From JANNVK01 sp031430435 (GTDB lineage: Bacteria; Acidobacteriota; Blastocatellia; Pyrinomonadales; Pyrinomonadaceae): a stretch of DNA of 64,000 bases. Positions 17,471 through 25,907 of the stretch are shown here, piece after piece (position 1 is the stretch's first letter; each line of letters starts with the position of its first letter). A program made the position numbers and the translations under genes. The notes beneath the pieces are model-generated. The model made no database searches. It worked only from the letters and a program-made list of their open reading frames with translations, and was not told the origin of the DNA. The stretch lies in NCBI GenBank assembly GCA_031430435.1, contig JANPBM010000119.1, positions 31,942 to 95,941 of the forward strand. Direction: 5' to 3'.

Positions 17471-17797
17471 ATGCCAATTTACGAATACAAATGTTTGGAT
17501 TGCGATTCGCAATTTGAGAAGATGCAAAAGGTTTCCGATTCGCCGTTGACGGTTTGCGAAAAATGCAACGGAAAGTTAGAAAAGCAATGGTCGTTGTCGG
17601 GTTTTCAGTTCAAAGGCGAAGGCTGGTACGTTTCAGAATACGGCAAAAATAAACCGCCGATCGAACCAAAATCAACCAAAGCCGAATCAACCAAGACTGA
17701 AACCGGCGAAAAAACTTCGACAACCGAATCAACAACTAAAACCGAAACCGGCGCATCAAAAGAAACAGCGGTTTCAACAACTCCGAAAACCGAGTAG
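17471..17797 (+). CDS. FmdB-type zinc ribbon protein
   Basis: The first 55 residues are a classic FmdB/CxxC_CxxC_SSSS zinc ribbon: MPIYEYKCLDCDSQFEKMQK, then CEKCNG with a following WSLSGFQFKGEGWY block. The remaining half is a Thr/Glu/Ser/Lys low-complexity tail with TK-TE repeats. FmdB was named as a putative regulator of formamidase genes, but the domain is widespread and its role is mostly unknown. It is followed after 55 bases by the VWA gene in the same direction. Confidence 0.85.
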   Translation: MPIYEYKCLDCDSQFEKMQKVSDSPLTVCEKCNGKLEKQWSLSGFQFKGEGWYVSEYGKNKPPIEPKSTKAESTKTETGEKTSTTESTTKTETGASKETAVSTTPKTE

Positions 17798-17812
17798 TCG
17801 GGCAATAAAAGT

Positions 17813-17838
17813 ACTTGCCTTTTTACTTTTTACTTTAT
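17813..17838. repeat. Heptad repeat (GTAAAAA type, minus orientation)
   Basis: Between fmdB and the VWA gene the minus strand reads GTAAAAA GTAAAAA GG. It belongs to the same repeat class as 17297-17322 in opposite orientation. Confidence 0.4.
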
Positions 17839-17852
17839 TTTGAGGTGATGCG

Positions 17853-18743
17853 ATGAAAAAGATTTTTATTTCGATTTTGATGCTCGCGAACGTGATTTGC
17901 GTAACTGCCCAATCACGGCGAAATGTGAAAGTTTCAGATGACGCAGGTTCGATCATGAGCGTTTCGATTGCACGGACAGACGGCAAAGAAGATCGCGTAA
18001 AGCCTGAAAATCTTTATCTTTACGAGAATTCTGTTGAGCAGAAAATAAAAAATTTAGTCTTTGACCCGTCGCCGTCGAAAATAGTTTTATTAGTGGATAA
18101 TTCGCAAACTCTGCGAACCGATGTCGAAAAACTGCAAGCTGCCGTAAAAGAATTTTCTTACGAGATTTTCGACGGCGATCAGCTTTTTGTTATCGCGTAT
18201 GACGAAAAAGCCGAAATTATTCAAGAATGGACAGACGACACAAAAAAACTCGAAACCTCGCTCAATTTATTCCGCAAAAAAGATAATCCGTTTTTGTTTG
18301 ATGCGTTGCGTGTGACGACCGACGAAATTTTGCGTCCGTTGATGCCGGGAACCAGAAAAACCGCGATTGTCTTGATTTCAGACGGTTTAGATCGCGGAAG
18401 CAAAAATGAATTCGACAAAGTTTTGGGCGAATTACAGAAAGAAAATATCGTTGTGTACGCATTGCAATTGCCTGACCGCACGAACGGAGCATTTCGGCGA
18501 AATGTGCCGAAAGCACCGAAAGTTATCCAAGATTTGACCGAAGGAACAGGCGGGAAAATATTCGATTTTGAAGAACCGCAAGTCGCCGCCAAAGCAATCT
18601 GCGATGAACTTCGCAAAAATCGTTATCTGCTTTCGTATTTTCCGACCAACACTTCATCGTTTGACGCAAAACGATTATTTTTAGTCGCCGATGAAGGAAT
18701 TTCGGCGAGAACAAAAAACGCTCAACCGCCGAATGTGAAATAA
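17853..18743 (+). CDS. Secreted VWA protein, acidobacterial VWFA-related type
   Basis: The 296-residue protein has a signal peptide (about 1-20, ending CVTAQ) and a von Willebrand A domain spanning about 65-265. The MIDAS-like DNS motif is in IVLLVDNSQTLRTDVEKLQ (about 71-89), and the later metal-site Thr/Asp region is KTAIVLISDGLDRGS. Order and motifs match the VWFA-related domain that is expanded in Acidobacteria. It is probably periplasmic or surface-exposed and mediates protein contacts. A strong terminator follows. Confidence 0.85.
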   Translation: MKKIFISILMLANVICVTAQSRRNVKVSDDAGSIMSVSIARTDGKEDRVKPENLYLYENSVEQKIKNLVFDPSPSKIVLLVDNSQTLRTDVEKLQAAVKEFSYEIFDGDQLFVIAYDEKAEIIQEWTDDTKKLETSLNLFRKKDNPFLFDALRVTTDEILRPLMPGTRKTAIVLISDGLDRGSKNEFDKVLGELQKENIVVYALQLPDRTNGAFRRNVPKAPKVIQDLTEGTGGKIFDFEEPQVAAKAICDELRKNRYLLSYFPTNTSSFDAKRLFLVADEGISARTKNAQPPNVK

Positions 18744-18762
18744 ATTCAACCGTAAATCATAC

Positions 18763-18807
18763 AAAAAGAGTTGAGCAATTTTGTTATTTTGCTCAACTCT
18801 TTTTTTA
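18763..18807. terminator. Bidirectional intrinsic terminator
   Basis: A perfect 16-bp stem (18763-18778 with 18789-18804) and a 10-base AT loop is bordered by A and T runs. It lies between the convergent VWA and btuB genes. Confidence 0.87.
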
Positions 18808-18824
18808 GTTTTTACGTTTATCGA

Positions 18825-20936
18825 TTAAAAACTTAAACCTAAACCGACACGCCCGAAACGTCCCGCAGTTTGAAAGCCATTCTCGAAATATGCGTAATCA
18901 AATAAATTTTCAAGCGTTCCGTAAAGCCGAAATTTCAACTTGCTTTTATTAATTGCAAACTCGTAACTTGCCGTTAAATCAGCTTTTCGATTGCCGTTGA
19001 AACTATAAACATAGCTTGAAAAAGTTGTGTTGCTGAAAATTGGTGCGAGGTATTTTGACGATGCGACAAAATCGAAATTAACGAAGAAGTTTTTACCGAT
19101 ATATTGCGTGGCAACTATTGAAAATTGCTTCTTCGGAATACCCAAAGTTTCGATAATTCGGCTTCCTCCGACCTGAGGTTGACGTTGGTCGCTGTTCGTG
19201 TAAGTATATGATGTAAATACACTTGTAGCTTCAAACGGTCTAATTTCCGCCGAGAACTCCAAACCGCGAGCAAGTCCGCCTTTGCTGTTTCTGTAACCGC
19301 CGAAAGGTCGCGTTGTTGTTCCGATTGTGCGAGCAGGCGAACCGAAATCAATCGTGTTTTGCAGGCGTGTGTAAAAATATGTTGCCGATAATTTTACTCG
19401 ATTTTTAGCCAAATTTTGTTCGATTCCCGCATCGAAAGCAAGCGAACGTTCGGGCGTTAATTCCGGATCGCCGAGTGCCGTAAAACTCGAACTGAAACTG
19501 CTGTAAAATGTTCCGAATCGTTCATACAAACTCGGAACTCGATAGCCGTTGCCGACATGTCCGCGAAATTTCGTGCCTGTTTTTTCGACAAAATACGCGA
19601 CCGAACCATCGAAAGTATAAGCATTCGGCGGCGAAACCAATGTGAAATTTGCGTAAAGCGGATTATTTCCCGTAAAAGTCGGGCGATTCAGTTTGAAAAA
19701 TTGTCCGCGTACGCCAAGCGAAAATTGCAGTTTTCTATTCAAAAAATTCAACTGATCTTGAGCGTAAAACGTGTTGCTTGTTTGCTTAACCGTAGTTTCA
19801 AAATTGCTTGCAACACTTGTTGCAAAACCCCGATTACCGTATTTTTCAAGCTCATATTCGTAACCGACCGTGAGCAAATTCCAATCGTTTACCGTCCAAT
19901 TTACACGAGTGTTGAGCGTGTGAATCTGTCCGTCGAAAAATGATGTTGACGGTGATTGAAAGCCAACGCCTAACACGCCGTTTGAATTTCTGCGACGAGT
20001 TTTTAAACCTTGATAAGTCGCGTTAAAAACAAATTTGTCGTTAAAAATCTGCGTAAAATGGAGTTGTCCGTTAAAGGCGTTCGATTTTTGCAACGCGTCG
20101 GGATCGTTTGCGTCAACCGCGAAATTCACACCGCGATTTGCGTTGATGATTGTTGAATTCGATGCAGGCAAAATCCCGAAAGTATCGGGACTTGAATTGA
20201 GTTTAACAAACGCATCAGACACATAAATTCTGCCCGAAAGAAAAGTTTTGTAGCTCGGTTTGTAATCAATTCTGCCGTTAAAATTGGTGTTTGCGGAATC
20301 GTCGTCTTTATCGATTCCCTGCGTAAATCTCGTACGGGCAACGCCGAGCGAATACGAAAATTTATCAAAACCGTCGCTGATATTTCCGCGAAATCTGGTA
20401 AATCCTAAGCCGCCGAAATTGCCGTTAATTCCGCCGTGAAAGCCTTTTTTCGGCTCTTGTGTTTGAATATCGATTGCTCCGCCGACCGCATTTGTGCCGT
20501 AAAGCGAACTGCCCGAACCACGCAAAACTTCAATGCGAAATGCGTTTGTATTGGTAAAATCGCTCAAGAAACTCGACGCATCGCCCGTGATTGCGGAAGC
20601 GTCGCGGAAACGAATTCCGTCAAGCAAAACCGCCGTATCTTGATTACGCAAACCGCGAGTTTTAATCGTTGTCAGCCGACCGAAGCCGCCTGTTTGCTGA
20701 ACGCGGAAACCCGGAATTGTTCGCAAAGTGTCAGTCAAAGAAAACTCGCTGCGTTCTCTAAGTTGTTTAGAATCAATAACATCAACCGTTTTTGAAACAT
20801 CTTCGAGCGGTTGGTTTGTGCCGGCGGAAACTGTCACGGTTTCTTTGATTGTCGGTGTCGGCGTTGGCGTTGCAGATTGTGCAAAAATACTGATTGTCAA
20901 AAAACTAAATAAAAATAAAATACTAAAAAATCTCAT
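18825..20936 (-). CDS. btuB: TonB-dependent outer-membrane receptor, probably for cobalamin (BtuB-like)
   Basis: The 703-residue protein has a signal peptide (about 1-19, ending IFAQ), a TonB-box-like ETVTVSA, a plug domain (about 35-160: LTDTLRTIPGFRVQQTGGFG, TAVLLDGIRFRD, IEVLRGSGSSLYGTNAVGGAI) and a long beta-barrel ending in a terminal Phe (RFGRVGLGLSF). TonB receptors take many ligands; cobalamin is inferred because a cobalamin riboswitch-like element lies directly upstream and btuD, btuC and btuF are the preceding genes. The start has AAGGAG 4 bases upstream. Confidence 0.85.
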   Translation of the reverse strand: MRFFSILFLFSFLTISIFAQSATPTPTPTIKETVTVSAGTNQPLEDVSKTVDVIDSKQLRERSEFSLTDTLRTIPGFRVQQTGGFGRLTTIKTRGLRNQDTAVLLDGIRFRDASAITGDASSFLSDFTNTNAFRIEVLRGSGSSLYGTNAVGGAIDIQTQEPKKGFHGGINGNFGGLGFTRFRGNISDGFDKFSYSLGVARTRFTQGIDKDDDSANTNFNGRIDYKPSYKTFLSGRIYVSDAFVKLNSSPDTFGILPASNSTIINANRGVNFAVDANDPDALQKSNAFNGQLHFTQIFNDKFVFNATYQGLKTRRRNSNGVLGVGFQSPSTSFFDGQIHTLNTRVNWTVNDWNLLTVGYEYELEKYGNRGFATSVASNFETTVKQTSNTFYAQDQLNFLNRKLQFSLGVRGQFFKLNRPTFTGNNPLYANFTLVSPPNAYTFDGSVAYFVEKTGTKFRGHVGNGYRVPSLYERFGTFYSSFSSSFTALGDPELTPERSLAFDAGIEQNLAKNRVKLSATYFYTRLQNTIDFGSPARTIGTTTRPFGGYRNSKGGLARGLEFSAEIRPFEATSVFTSYTYTNSDQRQPQVGGSRIIETLGIPKKQFSIVATQYIGKNFFVNFDFVASSKYLAPIFSNTTFSSYVYSFNGNRKADLTASYEFAINKSKLKFRLYGTLENLFDYAYFENGFQTAGRFGRVGLGLSF

Positions 20937-20974
20937 AAATCTCCTTAACTCTCGCCCTTCGCGAAGTTAGTTGT

Positions 20975-21155
20975 TTAGGAAAATTGAAGCGGTTCCGGAC
21001 TTATTCAGTAAAAAAAAATAATAACGAAAAGCGAATAATTTTTCACTTTTCACTTCTAGTTTTTCACTAAATTCACCGTTGCGAGGGCAGTCGCCGAATT
21101 TCACGGCGTTCCCGTGGTTCATCTTCCGTAACTCATTGTAATTCTTGGCTTTCCG
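20975..21155 (-). ncRNA. Second cobalamin riboswitch, upstream of btuB
   Basis: Read on the minus strand, the conserved core at 21073-21117 contains GGGAA, then GTGAAATTCGG, ACTGCCC and CGCAACGGT, closely matching the GGGAA..GGTGAAATTCCG..ACTGCCCCCGCAACTGT core of cobalamin riboswitches. A divergent B12 box (AGTCCGGAACCGCTTC) follows at about 20985-21000. The 5' arm must extend into the last codons of btuD; a GGAAA near 21150-21154 could pair with TTTCC after the B12 box. Boundaries are approximate. A small hairpin around 20948-20970 precedes the btuB AAGGAG and may be the expression switch. Confidence 0.75.
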
Positions 21156-21895
21156 CTCATTGGATGAGCATCAACCAAGACGCTGCAATCGAAAACTTTG
21201 CGTAAAATTTCCGTGGTAAAAACTTCTTTCGGCGTTCCTTGGGCGATAATTTCGCCGCGTTTCAGCAACAAAATTTTGTCTGCAAACTCGGAAGCCAAAT
21301 TCAAATCGTGCGTTACGACAACGGCGGACGAATCGCAACTTTCGCATCGCTCACGCACGAGTTTCAAGATTAAAGCCTGATGAGCCAGATCGACATTCGC
21401 GGTCGGTTCGTCCAGTAAAAGGATTTTTGATTGTGTCGCCAAAGCTCTGGCTAAAATTATCCGCTGACGTTCGCCGCCCGAAAGTTCGTTCATCAGGCGA
21501 TTTTCAAAACCTTGTAAATCGCATAATTCCAATGCTTTAGTCGCAAACCGGAAATCTTTCTCGGTTTCAAATCCGAAGGCTTTTCCGTGTGCAAATCTTC
21601 CGCCTAAAACAAATTCCAACACTTTTATCGGAAATTTCGTCTCATTTTCTTGGGCGACAACCGCGATATTTTGAGCAATTTCACGTCGCGAAAAGTTCCG
21701 CAAGTCTTTGTTGTCCAGCAAAATTCGACCGTCTGCAATCGGCAAAGTCGCGTTCAAACTGCGTAAAAGCGTTGTTTTCCCCGCACCGTTTGCTCCTAAA
21801 AGTGTGACAATTTCACCGTCTTGCAAGTCAAAAGTTATGTTTTTGACAACTTCGCAAGCGTGATATTTGATTGTAATGTCTTCAATACAAAGCAT
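21119..21895 (-). CDS. btuD: Cobalamin ABC transporter ATPase BtuD
   Basis: The 258-residue protein is an FecCD/BtuCD-family ATPase with Walker A GANGAGKTT (about 34-42), signature LSGGERQRIILARAL (about 138-152), Walker B ILLLDEPTANVDL and the His switch VVTHDLNLA. This subfamily serves siderophores, heme and B12; the flanking riboswitches point to B12. The start is 41 bases after btuC, a spacer made of a 7-base repeat. Its 3' end overlaps the 5' arm of the second riboswitch. Confidence 0.9.
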   Translation of the reverse strand: MLCIEDITIKYHACEVVKNITFDLQDGEIVTLLGANGAGKTTLLRSLNATLPIADGRILLDNKDLRNFSRREIAQNIAVVAQENETKFPIKVLEFVLGGRFAHGKAFGFETEKDFRFATKALELCDLQGFENRLMNELSGGERQRIILARALATQSKILLLDEPTANVDLAHQALILKLVRERCESCDSSAVVVTHDLNLASEFADKILLLKRGEIIAQGTPKEVFTTEILRKVFDCSVLVDAHPMSGKPRITMSYGR

Positions 21896-21943
21896 TTACA
21901 GTCCTTAGTCCTTAGTCCTTCTGTTTGGGCTGTGGACTAGGAC
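21896..21943. repeat. Three perfect AGTCCTT heptads and an inverted partial copy
   Basis: AGTCCTT is repeated exactly three times at 21900-21920, and GGACTAGGACT at 21933-21943 is an inverted partial copy, so the RNA can fold into a hairpin. The inverted copy contains the btuC stop codon. The same repeat class reappears inside the Nudix-MBL gene at 47101-47131. Confidence 0.7.
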
Positions 21944-22911
21944 TTTTTCAACAGGTAAATAAACAGCGGACAACCGATTAACGCGGTAATTGCACCGACC
22001 GGCAATTCTCGCGGAGCAATCGCGGTGCGGGCAATCGTATCCGCCAAACAGACGAAAATCGCTCCGATTATTGCACTTAGCGGAATTACTTTGCGGTTAT
22101 CACTGCCGACTGAAAGCCGTACCAAATGCGGAACAACTAATCCGACATAGCCGACCGAACCGCTTGCCGCGACCGATGCCGCGACTAACGCACTCGCGGT
22201 TACAAAAACAATCAGCCGAATTCGTTTTACTTCTACGCCGAAATCAAACGCATCTCGTTCGCCTATCATCATTAAATTCAACGCTTTAGCTTGCAACGTC
22301 AAAATAATTGTACCAAGTAATCCGCACAATAACGGCAGATAAAATCCGTTTTGCGTTGCTTGCGACAAATCGCCGAGAAGCCAAAACGTAAAACTCCGCA
22401 AACGTGTCGCGTCAAGCAAACTCGTCATCAAAACTATGAACGACGACAGAAACGTTGTAACGATAACCCCTGATAACACAAGCCTTTCCGTGTTCATTCC
22501 GCTTCGGCTTTTGGCTAATTGATAAACAACAAATGTCGCAATCATCGCTCCGAGAAACGCCAAAATCGGTCGTGCAAACTCAAACTGACTGAAAAAAATA
22601 AACGCCAACATTGTGCCGACTGCCGCACCGTTTGAAATTCCCAAAAGATACGGTTCAGCCAACGGATTCCGCAAAAGTGCTTGATAACTTGCACCCGCGA
22701 CCGCCAAACACGCTCCGACGCTGACACCAAGCAAGACACGCGGAATACGAATCGAAAACAAAATTGCCGATTGCTGTTCGGTTAAATCAAAGAATGAAAG
22801 ACGTTCGCTGCCGAGCGAAAATGCCAGTAAAATTGTCAAAATCAGCAGAGCAAAAAGTGCGGCGAAAGTTGCCGCGAAATTTGGTCTGAACTTTGAAAAA
22901 ACTCGGCTCAT
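21937..22911 (-). CDS. btuC: Cobalamin ABC transporter permease BtuC
   Basis: The 324-residue FecCD-family permease has about ten helices with family landmarks RIPRVLLGVSVGACLAVAGA (about 54-73), NPLAEPYLLGISNGAAVGT (about 82-100), and GSVGYVGLVVPHLVRLSVG (about 249-267), where the G-F/Y-V/I-G-L-x-V/I-P-H block is invariant. It forms the inner-membrane channel for B12 with BtuD. Its start overlaps the btuF stop by four bases. The C terminus KKS and stop codon are made of repeat sequence. Confidence 0.9.
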   Translation of the reverse strand: MSRVFSKFRPNFAATFAALFALLILTILLAFSLGSERLSFFDLTEQQSAILFSIRIPRVLLGVSVGACLAVAGASYQALLRNPLAEPYLLGISNGAAVGTMLAFIFFSQFEFARPILAFLGAMIATFVVYQLAKSRSGMNTERLVLSGVIVTTFLSSFIVLMTSLLDATRLRSFTFWLLGDLSQATQNGFYLPLLCGLLGTIILTLQAKALNLMMIGERDAFDFGVEVKRIRLIVFVTASALVAASVAASGSVGYVGLVVPHLVRLSVGSDNRKVIPLSAIIGAIFVCLADTIARTAIAPRELPVGAITALIGCPLFIYLLKKS

Positions 22912-23798
22912 TGAAAAAGTTCGGGATGCAAATCTTTCGCAATTTGTTCTAAAGCGTCAACCACACGCGGACTCGGACGCGATAAAATATCGGCGTTTAT
23001 CTTAAAAACTTTGCCGTTTTTTACCGCCGGTGAATTTGCAAAAGCATCGTTCGGCTCTTTGTTATCTTCGCTGTCAGACAAAATTATTGCTTCCGGTTGC
23101 AACGCCAACGCACTTTCTTTGCTTAAGTTTGGATATGCCGTTTCAATATTTTCGGTTGACGAAATTCCGCCTGCACGGGTTATCAAATCGGTTAAAAACG
23201 AACTTTTGCCGATTGTAAAGATCGAATTTTTATCGATTTGAACAAACGTTTTCAGTTTCTTTGCCGGTTTTGTTTTCGCTTCAATTTCCGCAACACGCTT
23301 TTGCAAACTTTCAACCAAAGTTTTCGCCTTTTCGTCTTTGCCGAAAATTTCGCCGAGTTGTTTTATAGTTTTATAGATACTTTCCAAGCTGTTCGGATTG
23401 GTTACGAACACCGCGATTTGTTGTTGTTCCAAAGTTTTTGTAAATGCTTCCATTTGCGAAGCTGTTGAAACTAAAACTACTTGCGGTTTTAAGGCGATAA
23501 TGTTTTCGATGTTCGGCTTCATTGTATCGCCGATTTTTTGGATTGATTTTGCCTGTTCGGGAAAATTGCAATAAGTTGTAACGCCGACTAATTTATCGCC
23601 CGCATCAATCGCAAAAACAGTTTCGGTCAAATTCGGAGCAAGCGAAACTGCACGCTCAATTTTGCTTGGAAGCGAGATTTTGCGACCTAAATCATCGGTA
23701 ATTTGGCGTTCGGTTTGAACGTTAATCGGCAATGTATTCTTGCAGCTAAGACACGTCAGAATCAGTGTAAACACTAACAAATATGATATTTTTTTCAT
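22908..23798 (-). CDS. btuF: Cobalamin-binding lipoprotein BtuF
   Basis: The 296-residue protein has a lipoprotein signal (lipobox LTCLSC, Cys19) and a type III periplasmic binding fold: ITDDLGRKISLP, then RAVSLAPNLTETVFAI (BtuF-type), the long helix KTLVESLQKRVAEIEAKTKP, and a C-terminal RPSPRVVDALEQIAKDLHP. It hands B12 to BtuC. I choose ATG at 23798; a TTG directly before it lies in the T-run of the upstream hairpin. Its Shine-Dalgarno-like GAGG is inside that hairpin. Confidence 0.88.
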   Translation of the reverse strand: MKKISYLLVFTLILTCLSCKNTLPINVQTERQITDDLGRKISLPSKIERAVSLAPNLTETVFAIDAGDKLVGVTTYCNFPEQAKSIQKIGDTMKPNIENIIALKPQVVLVSTASQMEAFTKTLEQQQIAVFVTNPNSLESIYKTIKQLGEIFGKDEKAKTLVESLQKRVAEIEAKTKPAKKLKTFVQIDKNSIFTIGKSSFLTDLITRAGGISSTENIETAYPNLSKESALALQPEAIILSDSEDNKEPNDAFANSPAVKNGKVFKINADILSRPSPRVVDALEQIAKDLHPELFQ

Positions 23799-23853
23799 CA
23801 AAAAAGCCTCGTCTTTTTATCTTGCGCAATCAAGATAAGTAAAGACAAGGCTT
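23799..23853 (-). promoter_or_regulatory. Riboswitch expression platform: hairpin over the btuF start
   Basis: On the minus strand 23841-23853 pairs with 23804-23816 (13 bp, one G-U), and inside that 23831-23838 pairs with 23817-23824 around a 6-base loop. Five T follow, ending against the btuF start codon. The right arm contains GACGAGG, the only Shine-Dalgarno candidate for btuF. So the stem can end transcription and also hide the ribosome site. Confidence 0.75.
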
Positions 23854-23916
23854 CTTAGAATTAAAGAAAAAATGAAGCGCTTAACCGGACATCTTGACGC
23901 GAGATGTGTTTTGGCT

Positions 23917-24044
23917 AAATCATTTCAGACAGGTTTTCTGACTCAAAAAAGTAATTTTACTCTTGTTACAGTAACGCGATTGTGCGAGAATTTCACTCGA
24001 CTTTCCCTGTTTATGCCGGCGTTGAACAACGACAACTGAAATTT
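23917..24044 (-). ncRNA. Cobalamin riboswitch upstream of btuF
   Basis: On the minus strand the aptamer has P1 (ATTTCAG near 24038-24044 to 24036 pairing with CTGAAAT near 23922-23928), the core GGGAA then GTGAAATTC and CGCGTTACTGTAA at 23966-24011, and the B12 box GAGTCAGAAAACCTGTCTG at about 23926-23944. These match the cobalamin riboswitch consensus well, including the order and the closing P1. It precedes btuF by about 120 bases, with an expression hairpin in between. The remaining gap (24045-24138 and 23854-23916) holds no gene. Confidence 0.92.
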
Positions 24045-24138
24045 TTTAGTTTGGAAAAGAACAACTGAACATTTGTTCGGCGAACGTGAAAGTTATCACC
24101 AATAAATCCGAAAGTCAACGTCAAATTTTGCCGGTCGG

Positions 24139-25815
24139 TTATTTATTCGTCGTAACTTTCTTTTCCATATTTGCCTTGGCAGCCGCGATTGCCAAATCTT
24201 TTGCTTTCGGAACAAGTTCGATGGAACGCAAAAGTTGGTTGTCAAATTCATTGAAAACTTGAAAAGAAGTTTGCGAACCGAATGCCGCCGTTACCAATTC
24301 CGTGCGCAAAACTCGTTCGACGTAACTTCGTTCTTTGTCGATTTGGGCGACTGTCAATTTGAATTTATCAACCGCATATTTTTTGTAAGTATTGTAAACA
24401 GAGTCGGTTATCACAAAATCGGTTGATTTGATGTCATAATTAAACTTGATTTCGCGGTCAACTTTATAGGTTTCAAATTCGGCAACTTTCCCGAATGCCA
24501 AAGCCAATCCAAACCCGAAAATCGAATCGTTTAACTTTGCCTGTGAAATGGCTTTGGCTTGCGTAATTGTTTGCGGTTTGATTATTTCATCGGGCGAAAT
24601 TCCGGTACCGCCGTAAACTTTTCGTCCCGAATCAGTCATTTTTTCCGTGCCTTTAAAGACCGGAGGTTCGCCGTCGGCACCGCTTTTATTGTAATAATTA
24701 TAAAGATTTCCATCCGAATAATCGCGTTGAATCAAGCGTCCCGAAGGCGTTTCGTATTTTGCAATCGTCAATAAAAGCATCGAACCGTATTCGATTGAAA
24801 ACGGATTTTGCACCAAACCTTTGCCGAAACTGGTTTCACCAACGACAAATGCCCGATCGTGATCTTGTAACGCGCCCGCAAGAATCTCCGAAGCCGAAGC
24901 CGTTCCGCCGTTGACCATCAAAACCAAAGGCGTTTTATCGGGCGAACCGTTTTGCGACGGATAGCTGTCCGCCGTTTTTCCGAGCTGTCCTTTTTGCGTA
25001 AAAATAACTTGTCCGTTATCCAAAAAACTGCTTGCGATGCGATACGCTTCGCGCACCAAACCGCCGCCGTTTCCGCGTAAATCTATAATCAACCCTTGCA
25101 ACCCTTGCTTTTTGAGCAGAGCCAAAGCATCACGAAACTCATCGCCGGTTGTTTGATTAAAACTGCCTGTCATCGCAATATAACCGATTCCGGGACGAAT
25201 CATATAGGCTTCGGGAATTGATGGTTGCGGAACTCCGTCTCTGATCAATTCGACCGTTTGCGGGGCATTTGCGCCGAAACGCAAAAACTTGATTTTCGCA
25301 ACTGTCCCGCGCGGACCACGCAAAAAGGTGCGAACTTCCGAGAAAATTTTACCTTTCATCGAAACATCGTTGACTTCCAAAATACGGTCGCCGTAACGAA
25401 GTCCTGCCCGATGAGCCGGAGCATTTTCAAACGTTGCTTTGATAAATGTCGAGGTTTCGCCGTTTTCAAATAAATCGCCGATTGTCGCTCCGATTCCAAA
25501 GTATTGCGAACTTTGATCCGTGCGAAATTGCTCGGCTTCTTTGGCATCGAAATAGTTTGAATGCGGATCGAGTTGGTGAAGCATACTGTCAATCGAAGAC
25601 TTCATCAAATCGTTATAATCGATTTTTTTGCTGATGTAATTGTCTTGAATCAGCGTAAAAGCCTCCGCCATATCGCGTTCGATTTCTTCGGTTGAAACAA
25701 CTTTTTTTGCGACAGAAACCGGCGGAACGATTTTGGCTGCGGCTTGCGGTTGCCCGAAAACGACTAAACTGCTTGATAAAACAACGCTTAAAAAAAATGC
25801 GAATGACTTTTTCAC
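24139..25815 (-). CDS. Carboxy-terminal processing protease (S41, CtpA/CtpB type)
   Basis: The 558-residue protein has a signal peptide (about 1-21), an S41 N-terminal cap region (about 45-95), a PDZ domain (about 105-195, with AHRAGLRYGDRILEVNDVSM), and the S41 catalytic core. Catalytic Ser309 is in GGTASASEILAGALQ and general-base Lys332 in TSFGKGLVQ. A C-terminal extension of about 150 residues is helical. It cleaves periplasmic substrates, possibly tail-tagged ones. I follow the GTG start at 25815, with AAGGAG 10 bases upstream. Confidence 0.9.
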   Translation of the reverse strand: MKKSFAFFLSVVLSSSLVVFGQPQAAAKIVPPVSVAKKVVSTEEIERDMAEAFTLIQDNYISKKIDYNDLMKSSIDSMLHQLDPHSNYFDAKEAEQFRTDQSSQYFGIGATIGDLFENGETSTFIKATFENAPAHRAGLRYGDRILEVNDVSMKGKIFSEVRTFLRGPRGTVAKIKFLRFGANAPQTVELIRDGVPQPSIPEAYMIRPGIGYIAMTGSFNQTTGDEFRDALALLKKQGLQGLIIDLRGNGGGLVREAYRIASSFLDNGQVIFTQKGQLGKTADSYPSQNGSPDKTPLVLMVNGGTASASEILAGALQDHDRAFVVGETSFGKGLVQNPFSIEYGSMLLLTIAKYETPSGRLIQRDYSDGNLYNYYNKSGADGEPPVFKGTEKMTDSGRKVYGGTGISPDEIIKPQTITQAKAISQAKLNDSIFGFGLALAFGKVAEFETYKVDREIKFNYDIKSTDFVITDSVYNTYKKYAVDKFKLTVAQIDKERSYVERVLRTELVTAAFGSQTSFQVFNEFDNQLLRSIELVPKAKDLAIAAAKANMEKKVTTNK

Positions 25816-25907
25816 TGAATAAAAACTCCTTGATCCAAATTACTTCCGTTAAAATATAACATTTATTTGAGTAGTTTGCGACAAAAATAGTTGCCTTGCT
25901 TTGAATC

